DNA of 64,000 nt from Flavobacterium gelidilacus DSM 15343 (GTDB taxonomy: Bacteria > Bacteroidota > Bacteroidia > Flavobacteriales > Flavobacteriaceae), in NCBI RefSeq assembly GCF_000422685.1, contig NZ_KE383903.1, positions 449,402-513,401 of the forward strand. Direction: 5' to 3'. How positions within the stretch are numbered: position 1 is the first letter of the stretch; each line of letters begins with the position of its first letter. Shown here piece by piece: positions 56,382-64,000 of the stretch. The position numbers and the translations under genes were made by a program. The notes under the pieces are model-generated. The model had not been told where the DNA came from and ran no database searches. It saw only the letters and a program-made list of their open reading frames with translations.

Positions 56382-57392
56382 TTATTCTAAAACTGAATAA
56401 TCTCCAATACTAATACTTGTAAAGTCACCATCAAATGAAGCATGATTTCCTATCATAGCATTGTCTAAATTGGCATTTTTTATATGTACATGTGTTTGAA
56501 CCAAACTATTTTTAATAGTCGAATCAATAACGTGGCAGCCTTTTCCTAAAGAAACATTTGGTCCAACTGTAGCGTTAATTAAAACAACATCTTCACCAAT
56601 ATAACACGGTGGAATAATTGTTGAGTTTTCTTGTTTTACATCATAATCGATTAAATGTTCTCCATCAAAATGTAAAAAACCAAGCATTCTGGTGTTTGTA
56701 TCAACGGTTACGTCTTTGTTTCCGCAATCCATCCATTCGTCCACTTTTCCTGGTACAAATTTCATGCCTTTTGCCATCATTTGTTTAATTCCGTCATTAA
56801 TTTGATATTCTCCACCATGAATGATGTTATTATCTATAACTAATTGCAATTCGTCTTTCAAGACAGCAACATTTTTGAAATAATAAATTCCAATCACAGC
56901 TAAGTCAGAAACGAATTCTTTTGGTTTTTCAACTAATTCAATGATTTCTCCATTATCATTTAAGTTTACAACACCAAAAGCTTCTGGTTTATCTACTTGT
57001 TTTACCCAAATTACGCTATCTGCATTTTTGTCTAAATCGAAATCGGCACGAATTAATGTATCAGCATAAGCAATAACTGCTGGTCCGCTTAAAGAGTCTT
57101 TGGCACACATAATCGCATGACCAGTTCCTAAAGCTTCATTTTGATAATAAATTGTTCCTTTTGCTCCTAATTTATGGGCAATTGCTACTAATTCTTCTTC
57201 TACTTTTTCACCAAAACTTTCGTGGATGATAAAAGCTACTTCATCAATAGGTTGGTTTAAAACACCAGCAATATCTTCCACTAACCTGTGAACGATTGGT
57301 TTTCCTGCAACTGGAATTAATGGTTTTGGAATTGTTAATGTGTGTGGGCGAAGACGTGAACCACGACCTGCCATTGGTACTATTATTTTCAT
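56382..57392 (-). CDS. Sugar-phosphate nucleotidyltransferase
   Basis: A 336-residue enzyme of the NDP-sugar pyrophosphorylase family. The N-terminal nucleotide-binding motif is MAGRGSRLRPHTLTIPKPLIPV (Gly-rich loop and Lys at about 8-28). An Asp of the metal site is in VIAYADTLI. The C-terminal 80 residues form a left-handed beta-helix (GEDVVLINATVGPNVSLGKGCHVI). The sugar, glucose or mannose type, cannot be fixed from sequence. Likely used in cell-envelope polysaccharide synthesis. Confidence 0.88.
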   Translation of the reverse strand: MKIIVPMAGRGSRLRPHTLTIPKPLIPVAGKPIVHRLVEDIAGVLNQPIDEVAFIIHESFGEKVEEELVAIAHKLGAKGTIYYQNEALGTGHAIMCAKDSLSGPAVIAYADTLIRADFDLDKNADSVIWVKQVDKPEAFGVVNLNDNGEIIELVEKPKEFVSDLAVIGIYYFKNVAVLKDELQLVIDNNIIHGGEYQINDGIKQMMAKGMKFVPGKVDEWMDCGNKDVTVDTNTRMLGFLHFDGEHLIDYDVKQENSTIIPPCYIGEDVVLINATVGPNVSLGKGCHVIDSTIKNSLVQTHVHIKNANLDNAMIGNHASFDGDFTSISIGDYSVLE

Positions 57393-57416
57393 ATATATTG
57401 TAAGATTTAAGGATTG

Positions 57417-57458
57417 AAAGATTTAAAAATTACTCATGCGTAATCTTTAAATTCTTTA
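57417..57458. other. Imperfect hairpin between dut and the nucleotidyltransferase
   Basis: AAAGATTTAAAAATTAC (57417-57433) can pair, with a few mismatches, with the GTAATCTTTAAATTCTTT segment from 57440. It is AT-rich and the loop is TCATGC. It may be a weak terminator or processing site; it could also be chance in such AT-rich sequence. Confidence 0.35.
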
Positions 57459-57476
57459 ATCTTTTAATTATTAAAT

Positions 57477-57911
57477 TTATTTTACTCCTGTGCTTCCAAA
57501 ACCACCTTCTCCTCTTGATGTTTCTGATAATTCTTCCACTTCAAGCCATTCTGCTCTTTCGTGTTTAGCTATGATTAGTTGAGCGATTCGCTCACCGTTT
57601 TCGATTACAAAAGGTTCTTTAGATAAATTTACTAAAATTACACCGATTTCTCCTCGATAATCTGCATCAACTGTTCCAGGTGAATTTAGAACGGTGATAC
57701 CTTTTTTAGCAGCTAAGCCACTTCTTGGCCTAACTTGTGCTTCGTAACCAATTGGTAATTCAATGAAAAGTCCTGTTTTAACAATAGTTCTTTCTAAAGA
57801 ATTTAAGGTGATAGGTTCTGTTAAATTGGCACGTAAATCCATTCCTGCAGAAGCAATTGTTTCGTAATTAGGTAATGAATGTTGAGATTTATTGATTATT
57901 TTGATGTTCAT
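57477..57911 (-). CDS. dut: Deoxyuridine triphosphatase
   Basis: A 144-residue trimeric dUTPase that turns dUTP to dUMP and keeps uracil out of DNA. All five motifs are visible: [44 protein letters not shown], and the C-terminal [11 protein letters not shown]. Length is typical. It is upstream of the nucleotidyltransferase on the same strand. Confidence 0.96.
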   Translation of the reverse strand: MNIKIINKSQHSLPNYETIASAGMDLRANLTEPITLNSLERTIVKTGLFIELPIGYEAQVRPRSGLAAKKGITVLNSPGTVDADYRGEIGVILVNLSKEPFVIENGERIAQLIIAKHERAEWLEVEELSETSRGEGGFGSTGVK

Positions 57912-58036
57912 TTTTTCTTGATTATTGAAAATAAATTATTTCCAAAGTTCTTTAACGCTTATTTATAAGTTTCAAAGTTAAAAAAAATAAAGATAAATAG
58001 TCGGTTTTAGATTTTTGTTGGGCAATTAAAAATGAA

Positions 58037-58648
58037 TTATTTTCCAAAAACCTTTTTCTCAAGTAAGTTTAGTCGTTTTAAAATTGTGTTTTGATTGGTA
58101 TTTGAGTTACTTCCCAAAACACCAACAATTGCATAATTTTTTATATTAGGGACAAATATATCAGAAATTGAAACCTTTCCTTTCTCTGAAGTTAAGTAAT
58201 TATCTATGGTTAAGTCGTTATTTTTAATTTCTTTTAAAAACAACACAGCTTCTTTTTCATAAACGCTTTTAGCAGCTAAGTTTTCATCTACAATAAATAC
58301 AAAATCAAAATGTGCAAATATTTTTTGCATTTCGATGTTTTTTAAATCACCATTTGAAGTGATTTCCTGTAATTCTGGTTCTTTTTGTTTATTTATAGCA
58401 GAAATACTTGCTTCAATTAAAGAAAAATTAGATAATTGATTTACCGTAAGTGGTTTTGAAATAATGTCATCGGTTGGAATGCCAAAATAAGTTGCAATTC
58501 GCAAAAGAGTTTCAATCTTTGGCTCGGCACGTCCTTCCTCATAGGAGCTTATCACACCTCTGTTTAAATCAATAAGTTCTGCAAAAGCTTGTTGACTTAG
58601 GCCTTTTATTTGTCTTATTTTCTTTAAATTAGTTCCAAAATACGTCAT
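58037..58648 (-). CDS. XRE-family transcriptional regulator
   Basis: A 203-residue protein. Residues about 5-62 are a Cro/C1-type helix-turn-helix (NLKKIRQIKGLSQQAFAELIDLNRGVISSYEEGRAEPKIETLLRIATYF). The remaining 140 residues are mixed alpha/beta with no recognised sensor domain; the last 20 may form a helix. It starts only 115 bases from the divergent PspA-flotillin operon, so it may control itself and that operon. It reads toward dut but is separated by 125 bases. Confidence 0.85.
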   Translation of the reverse strand: MTYFGTNLKKIRQIKGLSQQAFAELIDLNRGVISSYEEGRAEPKIETLLRIATYFGIPTDDIISKPLTVNQLSNFSLIEASISAINKQKEPELQEITSNGDLKNIEMQKIFAHFDFVFIVDENLAAKSVYEKEAVLFLKEIKNNDLTIDNYLTSEKGKVSISDIFVPNIKNYAIVGVLGSNSNTNQNTILKRLNLLEKKVFGK

Positions 58649-58665
58649 TTTGCTATTATTTTTTA

Positions 58666-58735
58666 CAAATATACAAAGTTATTATCATTATTTTGCTAAA
58701 AATATTTGCAATATTGGTTTTTTTTTCTACATTTG
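58666..58735. promoter_or_regulatory. Divergent promoters of the XRE gene and the PspA-flotillin operon
   Basis: On the plus strand TTTG (58705-58708) and TACATTTG (58728-58735) are exactly 19 bases apart, a near-perfect promoter for the operon at 58764. On the minus strand TATATTTG (complement of 58666-58673) serves the XRE gene. The two promoters lie back to back, giving room for a shared operator. Confidence 0.65.
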
Positions 58736-58763
58736 TTAAATCAACTAACCTAACTATCAATTT

Positions 58764-59162
58764 ATGGAACACTTAAAATTGTTTTCTAAAGTAAAGAATT
58801 GGCTGCTCGAATTAGAGTACAATATTCAATTAGAAAATGAAGAGCATCAATCCTTTATCATTGAAAAAGAAAATGAAGGAATCAAAAACATGATGATTGT
58901 AATTGCACCACAAATTCTAATTATCGAACAATTTTTATTTCGTTGCAAAAATAATCAGCATGAAGTACACAAACAGTTGCTAATTAAAAATAGAGATATT
59001 GTTCATGGTGCATTTGTTTTAGATGAATCTGGAGAAAAAGTGATTTTTAGAGACACACTTCAAACAGAGAACTTAAACGAAAATGAATTGATTGCAACAT
59101 TAAATTCGTTGAGCTTACTTATAAGTGAGTATTCAACTGAAATGATATCATTTAGTAAATAA
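58764..59162 (+). CDS. Small YbjN/type III chaperone-like protein
   Basis: A 132-residue cytosolic protein starting the PspA-flotillin operon. It has a helix-strand-strand-strand layout (KVKNWLLELEYNIQL ... FIIEKENEGIKNMMIVIAPQILIIEQFLF ... IVHGAFVLDESGEKVIFRDTLQ) like YbjN or secretion-chaperone folds. That match is from shape, not from exact motifs. PspA-type operons often carry a small partner of this size (compare YjfI). A 137-base AT-rich gap separates it from the PspA gene. Confidence 0.6.
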   Translation: MEHLKLFSKVKNWLLELEYNIQLENEEHQSFIIEKENEGIKNMMIVIAPQILIIEQFLFRCKNNQHEVHKQLLIKNRDIVHGAFVLDESGEKVIFRDTLQTENLNENELIATLNSLSLLISEYSTEMISFSK

Positions 59163-59299
59163 TTAAATTTAAAAAACTGATTTTCAATATGGTATATTTT
59201 ATTTTTAATCTAGTTTGTTTTTTAACTAAAATATTATTTCTAATTTTTAAATAATTCGAAAAAAAAACGTAGTATTAACATTATAATTCTTTATGTATT

Positions 59300-60001
59300 A
59301 TGAACATTATTAAAAGACTTTTTAGAATAGGAAAAGCAGAAGCACATTCTGCTATTGGAAGCCTTGAAGATCCAATAAAAATGACGGAACAAGGTATTCG
59401 TGAAATGAAAGAACAACTAGACCAAAGCATTCAAGCAATGGCTCAAGTAAAAGCTTTATCAATTCGTAGAAATAACGAAAAAGAAGCTTTGGTTACACAA
59501 TCTGGAGATTATCAAAATAAGGCAATGCTTTTAGTCCAAAAAGGAATGAAAGAAGAAATGCCAATTGAGGAAGCTGATAGATTGGCAAAAGAAGCGCTAA
59601 AAAAGAAAGAACAAGCTTTATTAGACGCACAAATTGCAGATAAGGAACACGAAAAATTAGTAAGTGATGTTGAAAAAATGCAAATTAACGTCAACACGCT
59701 TAAATCTACAATTTCGAAATGGGAAGGTGAATTAAAAACACTTAGAGCACGCGTTCAAGTAAGTAAAGCTACTCAAGATATCAACAAAAAAATGACTCAG
59801 ATTGATTCTGATAGCACCATTTCTATGTTAGAAAAAATGAAAGACAAGGTTTTACAACAAGAAGCTTTGGCAGATGCTTATAGCGATATAGCAAACTCTT
59901 CCAAAAGTATAGATCAAGAAATTAATGCTGCAGTAGATACTTCAGATGCTCATGCAGCAAGTGAACTGCAAAAACTAAAAGAACAATTCAACGCAAACTA
60001 A
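59300..60001 (+). CDS. PspA/IM30 family protein
   Basis: A 233-residue almost wholly helical coiled-coil protein of the PspA/Vipp1 family. The N-terminal amphipathic start NIIKRLFRIGKAEAHSAIGSLEDPIKMTEQGIREMKEQL is typical; these proteins form ESCRT-III-like polymers on stressed inner membranes. The C-terminus (DAHAASELQKLKEQF) is the usual short helix. The gene follows the YbjN-like gene and is one base ahead of the next gene. Confidence 0.92.
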   Translation: MNIIKRLFRIGKAEAHSAIGSLEDPIKMTEQGIREMKEQLDQSIQAMAQVKALSIRRNNEKEALVTQSGDYQNKAMLLVQKGMKEEMPIEEADRLAKEALKKKEQALLDAQIADKEHEKLVSDVEKMQINVNTLKSTISKWEGELKTLRARVQVSKATQDINKKMTQIDSDSTISMLEKMKDKVLQQEALADAYSDIANSSKSIDQEINAAVDTSDAHAASELQKLKEQFNAN

Positions 60002-60002
60002 A

Positions 60003-60653
60003 ATGAACCTAGAAGAGTTAATAGAAGTTTCCTTTAATCCGGCCAATAGCATTCTTTCAATATTATTAATTTTGAGTGTTTTCTATTGGGTAATGACTAT
60101 AGTTACTGGTGTAGGAGATTATGATATAGATTTTGATGCGGATGTAGATGCTGATTTTGATACTCCTGACGGAATGGTTGAAGTTCCAAATGATCCATCT
60201 TCATTTATTCAGTTTTTAAAGTTTCTGAATCTAGATATTATACCTATTACCTTTTTTATAACTCTTGTGTTATTATTCACTTGGTTAATTAATGTAAATA
60301 TTAGTTACTATATTCCTTTACCTTATTGGATGTATTTTATCACAATTCTTCCTGCATTTTTTGCAAGTCTGTTTTTTACTAAATATATTAGCTTGCCTTT
60401 AAAACCAATTTTTAAAGAAATCAATCATAAAGGAGAAATTGCTCATGATTATTTAGGGCGAATTGGAATATTAAAATCAACTATTGAAAATGATAAATTA
60501 GGAATGCTCGAGCTAGTAATCAATAAAGATCCTATTAAACTTTTAGTAAAAAGTAAGGATGGTTCTCTTTTAAAAATTGGTGAAAAAGCATGCATTGTAA
60601 ATGAAAATCCTGATAAAAAATTCTATATTGTTGAAAAATCTTACGAAATTTAA
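60003..60653 (+). CDS. Membrane protein with OB-like tail (NfeD/YqiJ type)
   Basis: A 216-residue membrane protein. Hydrophobic segments lie at about 15-35, 78-98 and 105-125, and an acidic Asp-rich stretch (DYDIDFDADVDADFD) lies between the first two. The last 75 residues are beta-rich (IAHDYLGRIGILKSTIENDKLGMLELVINKDPIKLLVK) and fit an OB fold as in NfeD and YqiJ. Proteins of this group pair with flotillins, as here, where the flotillin gene follows after 39 bases. Confidence 0.8.
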   Translation: MNLEELIEVSFNPANSILSILLILSVFYWVMTIVTGVGDYDIDFDADVDADFDTPDGMVEVPNDPSSFIQFLKFLNLDIIPITFFITLVLLFTWLINVNISYYIPLPYWMYFITILPAFFASLFFTKYISLPLKPIFKEINHKGEIAHDYLGRIGILKSTIENDKLGMLELVINKDPIKLLVKSKDGSLLKIGEKACIVNENPDKKFYIVEKSYEI

Positions 60654-60692
60654 ATACCTTTAACAACAAATTAATTTAATTAAACAAACTTT

Positions 60693-62705
60693 ATGACTAC
60701 ATTTTACGTTACGCTTGCAGTTATTATTATTGCATTTTTAGGCTTAATATTCTGGGTTTTATCCATGTACAAAAAAACCGTTCAAGGAGTTGTCCTTTTA
60801 AGAACTGGTTATGGTGGAGTTAAAGTGTTTTTCAATGCAGGTATTGTAATTCCTGTTATTCATCGTTTAGAACACATGGATATTTCTGTAAAAAAACTAG
60901 AAATTTCAAGAGAAGGAAAAGACGGATTAATCTGTAAAGACAATATGCGTGCGGATATACAAGTTGCATTCTTTGTTCGTGTAAATAAATCGGTTGATGA
61001 TATTGTGAATGTTGGTCAAACGATTGGTTGCCAAAGAGCTTCTGACATTGCAACTTTAAGAGAATTATTCGAAGCGAAGTTTTCGGAAGCCCTAAAAACA
61101 GTAGGTAAAAAATTCGATTTCATTGAATTATATGAAGCTAGAACAGAATTTAGACAAGAAATCCTAAACATCATTGGTACAGATTTAAATGGTTATGTTT
61201 TAGATGATTGTGCTATTGATAATTTAGAACAAACGTCTATTTTACATCTTAATAAAGACAATATTTTAGATTCAGAAGGTATTAAAAAAATCACTGAGCT
61301 AACGGCTACGCAAAACATTAAGGCGAATTTAGTTCGTAGAGATGAAGAAAAAACCATCAAAAAACAAGATGTTGAAGCTAGAGAAACGATTCTTGAATTA
61401 GAAAAACAACTAGCTGAGAAAGAAGAACAACAGAGAAGACAAATTTCTAATATTCAGTCTAGAGAAAATGCGGAAATCTTAAAAGTTGCGGAAGAAGAAC
61501 GTTTAAAGTCTGAAACGGTTAGAATTTCAACTGAAGAAACGCTTCAAATAGCAGAAGAAAATAAACAAAGACAAGTAGTAATTGCTGCTAAAAATAAAGA
61601 AAGAGCTGAATTAGTTGAAACTGAAAGAGTTCAAAAAGACAGAATGTTAGAAGCTACAGAAAGAGAAAGAGTAGTTGCTTTAGCAGATATCGAAAAAGAT
61701 AAAGCGGTCGAAGTTGAAAAGAAAAACATTCAAGATGTTATTCGTGAACGTTTAGTGAAAGAAAAAACAGTTGTAGAAGAACAACAAAGTATTTTAGATG
61801 TTGAAGCATTAAAAACTGCAGAAAGAGAGAAACAAGTACAGTTAATTGTTGCCTCTCGTGAAGCGGAAGAAAACTTAATTACTTTAACTCGTGCTGCTGA
61901 AGCTCGTAAACAATCGGCCGAAAAAGACGCGCAAAAATATGTTATCGAAGCACAAGCCAAACGTGATGCTGCAGAAAAAGAAGGTGATGCTCGTAAAATC
62001 CTTGCAGAAGCTTTGGCAAAAGAAGAAGCAACTGTAGGTCTATCTGAAGCACAAGTCATGCATGCCAAAGCGGAAGCAATGGAGAAACAAGGTTATGTAG
62101 AAGCAAATATTATTGAGAAAAAAGCAGCAGCAAACAAACAAGAAGGATTAGCTGAAGCTGAAGTTATCAGAGAAAAAGCATTTGCAGAAGCAGCCGGAAT
62201 TACAGAAAAAGCAGAAGCAATGAAAAAACTAAACGATGCTGGTAAAGAGCATGAAGAATTTAGATTAACATTAGCTAAAGAAAAAGAAGTAGAATTAGCA
62301 CAAATTGCAATCCAAAAAGATATTGCTCAAGCACAAGCTAGTGTATTAGCTGAAGCTTTCAAAACGGCAAACATTGACATTGTTGGTGGAGATCATTCTT
62401 TCTTCGACAATGTAATAAGACAAATTTCTGCTGGTAAAGGAATCGATAAATTCATTCAACATAGTGAAAACGCTCAATTAGTTAAACAAGCTTTAATTAG
62501 TAACGATGGTGATGAAAACCTTATCGGGAAAGTCATGAACATGGTTGAAAAGTATAAAATATCTTCAGAAGATATTAAAAACTTGAGTGTTGCTTCGTTA
62601 ATTTTTCAATTAAAAGGAGTTGCTAACGATAACGAACAAGGTATTTTATCTAGAGCTATGAATATGGCACAACATTTAGGAATCGAAAACAAACCCTTAA
62701 AGTAA
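60693..62705 (+). CDS. Flotillin family protein, YqiK-like
   Basis: A 670-residue membrane-anchored scaffold. One helix at about 5-27 anchors it, followed by a band 7/SPFH domain (about 35-200; YKKTVQGVVLLRTGYGGVKVFFNAG) and a very long charged coiled coil (about 205-570) rich in Glu/Lys/Ala. The C-terminal 100 residues include DHSFFDNVIRQISAGKGIDKFIQHSE. Length and the C-terminal block match YqiK more than eukaryotic-type FloT. Flotillins organise membrane microdomains; its genetic partner is the OB-tail protein upstream. Confidence 0.92.
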   Translation: MTTFYVTLAVIIIAFLGLIFWVLSMYKKTVQGVVLLRTGYGGVKVFFNAGIVIPVIHRLEHMDISVKKLEISREGKDGLICKDNMRADIQVAFFVRVNKSVDDIVNVGQTIGCQRASDIATLRELFEAKFSEALKTVGKKFDFIELYEARTEFRQEILNIIGTDLNGYVLDDCAIDNLEQTSILHLNKDNILDSEGIKKITELTATQNIKANLVRRDEEKTIKKQDVEARETILELEKQLAEKEEQQRRQISNIQSRENAEILKVAEEERLKSETVRISTEETLQIAEENKQRQVVIAAKNKERAELVETERVQKDRMLEATERERVVALADIEKDKAVEVEKKNIQDVIRERLVKEKTVVEEQQSILDVEALKTAEREKQVQLIVASREAEENLITLTRAAEARKQSAEKDAQKYVIEAQAKRDAAEKEGDARKILAEALAKEEATVGLSEAQVMHAKAEAMEKQGYVEANIIEKKAAANKQEGLAEAEVIREKAFAEAAGITEKAEAMKKLNDAGKEHEEFRLTLAKEKEVELAQIAIQKDIAQAQASVLAEAFKTANIDIVGGDHSFFDNVIRQISAGKGIDKFIQHSENAQLVKQALISNDGDENLIGKVMNMVEKYKISSEDIKNLSVASLIFQLKGVANDNEQGILSRAMNMAQHLGIENKPLK

Positions 62706-62733
62706 AATTTAATTCTATTACAAACGATAACTA

Positions 62734-62767
62734 ATTCTCTACTTTTTAGGTAGAGAATAGTTTTTGT
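62734..62767 (+). terminator. Terminator-like hairpin inside the operon
   Basis: ATTCTCTAC (62734-62742) and GTAGAGAAT (62750-62758) form a perfect 9-bp stem with a seven-base loop, followed by AGTTTTTGTTTT. It lies between the flotillin gene and the ATPase-type gene, so it would cut down or stop transcription into the latter unless read through. No strong promoter is seen in the rest of the 141-base gap. Confidence 0.75.
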
Positions 62768-62846
62768 TTTCACTTGCTTTCTCTTCATTTTAAAGCTAAT
62801 TAAAGTTTTTTTAATAAAGACTTTTAAAAATTTTACCAAAAAATTA

Positions 62847-64000
62847 ATGAGCAACGATAAATTAAATACGGGTACATACGAAATCATTCAAAACCGATTG
62901 AATGAGCAAAAAGATAATTTAATTCAACGCATTCAATCGTTAAACGAGGATCGTAAAAAGGTTTTTGGAGGTGTTGATTTTTCGCTTATTGCCAACGAAC
63001 GTATTTCTACGGATCAAAGTTGTTATATCAAAGATATTTTTTCTTTAGGAAGACTTTGTTTGGTTGGACACAACACGCATTTAGGATTACGAACAGAAAT
63101 AAATTTGAACGATGTTTTTTCAGCTTATTTGCTAAAAGACAATAGATTTGAACCTCAACCCATTGAATTTATAGAAGATGAAATTTTTATAGAAGAATTC
63201 AAAAATCTTTACAAATATTACCGAAATACAATTTTTGTTCGCTTTCATATTACGCAAAACTATTTGTATTTTGTGTTTCAATTATCGAATAGTCCTTCCG
63301 ATATTAAAGCGTTTAAATGGTTAATTAAAGATAATACACTAACTTTTGTTGATGCAAGAAGCGCTGCAGAAGTAAAATATCCCAACCAACAAGAATTTAC
63401 TTGGACGAAAGTTACACGTGACATGCAACGTACTGGAAGTCATCCGCACGTTTCATTAGCTGATAAAGTTTTTGTGGAAGCTATTGGTGGTGATATTACC
63501 ATTAAAATAGAAGATAACACCAGTTCTGGAAAAGGTATTTATAGCGAAGATGTTGTTCACAAAGATCAAACGCTTGATGATGCTGAAATTCATTATTTCG
63601 ACTATAATAATTTAGTCATTTTTAAGATTAAACCGTACCAAGAAGCGGAACGTTTTTTTATTTATAATCACAAAGAAAAGAAAGTAGTTAGAGTAGATTC
63701 TCTTCAATATTCGATTATACTTTTGCCTGAAAACCAAGGTGTGATTTATCCAAACGGATATGCCTTGCAAACAGGTGAAATAAAAGTAATTGCAACAGAA
63801 GACAAACCTGTCTATTTCAATCGTAGAATCTTAGGTATTAATGGTGAAAATTTTATGTTTGTTTTCTATGATGAACAATCTCATGATTATCTTTTAATTC
63901 CGTACAATATTATTAAACAAACAATAGAAACTCCTATTAATTGTAATGGTTTCACCTTGTTTGATAATGGAAAATTAGCCTATTTTAAATCTGATGAAGA
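62847..64000 (+). CDS. DNA repair ATPase-type protein, N-terminal part (cut by window end)
   Basis: An open frame of 384 codons from ATG 62847 to the window edge, with no stop. The start MSNDKLNTGTYEIIQNRL, a short coiled coil (residues 10-40), and a long beta-rich region follow the N-terminus of very large (over 1500 residues) Bacteroidota proteins annotated as DNA repair ATPase, which I recall being next to flotillin genes. The AAA/ATPase part would be beyond the window, so no Walker motif can be shown. The beta-rich part (about 45-384) resembles a propeller-like repeat region with phrases such as ITIKIEDNT and VIYPNGYALQTGE. The exact family should be confirmed from the full gene. Confidence 0.75.
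   Translation, partial: MSNDKLNTGTYEIIQNRLNEQKDNLIQRIQSLNEDRKKVFGGVDFSLIANERISTDQSCYIKDIFSLGRLCLVGHNTHLGLRTEINLNDVFSAYLLKDNRFEPQPIEFIEDEIFIEEFKNLYKYYRNTIFVRFHITQNYLYFVFQLSNSPSDIKAFKWLIKDNTLTFVDARSAAEVKYPNQQEFTWTKVTRDMQRTGSHPHVSLADKVFVEAIGGDITIKIEDNTSSGKGIYSEDVVHKDQTLDDAEIHYFDYNNLVIFKIKPYQEAERFFIYNHKEKKVVRVDSLQYSIILLPENQGVIYPNGYALQTGEIKVIATEDKPVYFNRRILGINGENFMFVFYDEQSHDYLLIPYNIIKQTIETPINCNGFTLFDNGKLAYFKSDE

Noticed and set aside
61730..62068. 112-residue frame antisense to the flotillin coiled coil
   Set aside because: Low-complexity Ser/Ala/Cys composition is what the reverse strand of a Glu/Lys/Ala coiled coil gives.
62606..62887. 93-residue minus-strand frame across the flotillin-ATPase junction
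   Set aside because: It spans the terminator-like hairpin and two real gene ends, and has no family signature.
1..64000. CRISPR array, prophage or integrative element
   Set aside because: No regularly spaced direct repeats, integrase, phage structural genes or attachment-site duplication were seen; tRNA-Asn has no partial copy elsewhere in the window.

Overview
The window comes from an AT-rich member of the Bacteroidota, very probably Flavobacterium or a close relative in the Flavobacteriaceae. The signs are the gliding lipoprotein GldH, two type IX secretion cargo proteins (one with a type A and one with a type B C-terminal signal), promoters of the TTTG-N19-TAnnTTTG form, poor Shine-Dalgarno sites, a REP-associated transposase with its palindromes, and several flavobacterial housekeeping clusters. 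No prophage, plasmid region or CRISPR array was seen. Genes are tightly packed. The only gap above 300 bases (1392-1701) holds a tRNA-Asn gene with its promoter and terminator.

Layout. 0-10 kb: site-2 protease rseP, tRNA-Asn, a large T9SS adhesin-like protein, a 2OG-Fe(II) oxygenase, an ammonium transporter, an NTF2-like lipoprotein and an SDR-type threonine dehydrogenase. 9.7-20.7 kb: a small lipoprotein with mfd, an ACT-like protein, yraN and an LD-carboxypeptidase, then metG, a RAYT transposase, a HAD hydrolase and a histone-deacetylase-like protein, facing an HRDC protein. 20.7-30.6 kb: a short ssb, a GNAT-nitrilase fusion, and a run of plus-strand genes (DUF6265, zinc-finger protein, membrane protein, NAD-binding protein, ogt, serine hydrolase, exonuclease, SpmAB-like transporter, two orphans). 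30.6-41.3 kb, all minus strand: an M4 metalloprotease, scoAB, the ricT-gldH-PBP1A operon and trhO with an unusual C-terminal domain. 41.5-45.1 kb: recA, a lipoprotein, and an ECF sigma factor coupled to a TM protein with a beta-barrel tail. 45.2-52.8 kb: plsC, trpS, ppc, dprA, a SPOR protein and an acyl-CoA thioesterase. 52.9-58.6 kb, minus strand: a degenerate EnvC-type LytM protein, DUF4292 lipoprotein, TPR protein, nucleotidyltransferase, dut and an XRE regulator.

58.7-64.0 kb is the most system-like region. An operon begins at a near-perfect promoter, divergent from the XRE regulator. It encodes a small YbjN/chaperone-like protein, a PspA/IM30 protein, an NfeD/YqiJ-like membrane protein with an OB-like tail, a YqiK-type flotillin, and, after an internal terminator-like hairpin, the first 384 residues of a very large protein of the type annotated as DNA repair ATPase. 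This looks like a membrane-stress or membrane-remodelling module. The joint function with the ATPase-type protein is not established.

A second theme is small palindromic repeats. At least four families lie between genes, and two have members inside coding sequence and in frame: the RAYT gene carries copies of its own type of palindrome, and an epimerase-like gene carries a 26-nt element whose near-identical copy lies 2.9 kb away. Everything here was read by eye. Family names rest on recognised motifs, not on database searches.
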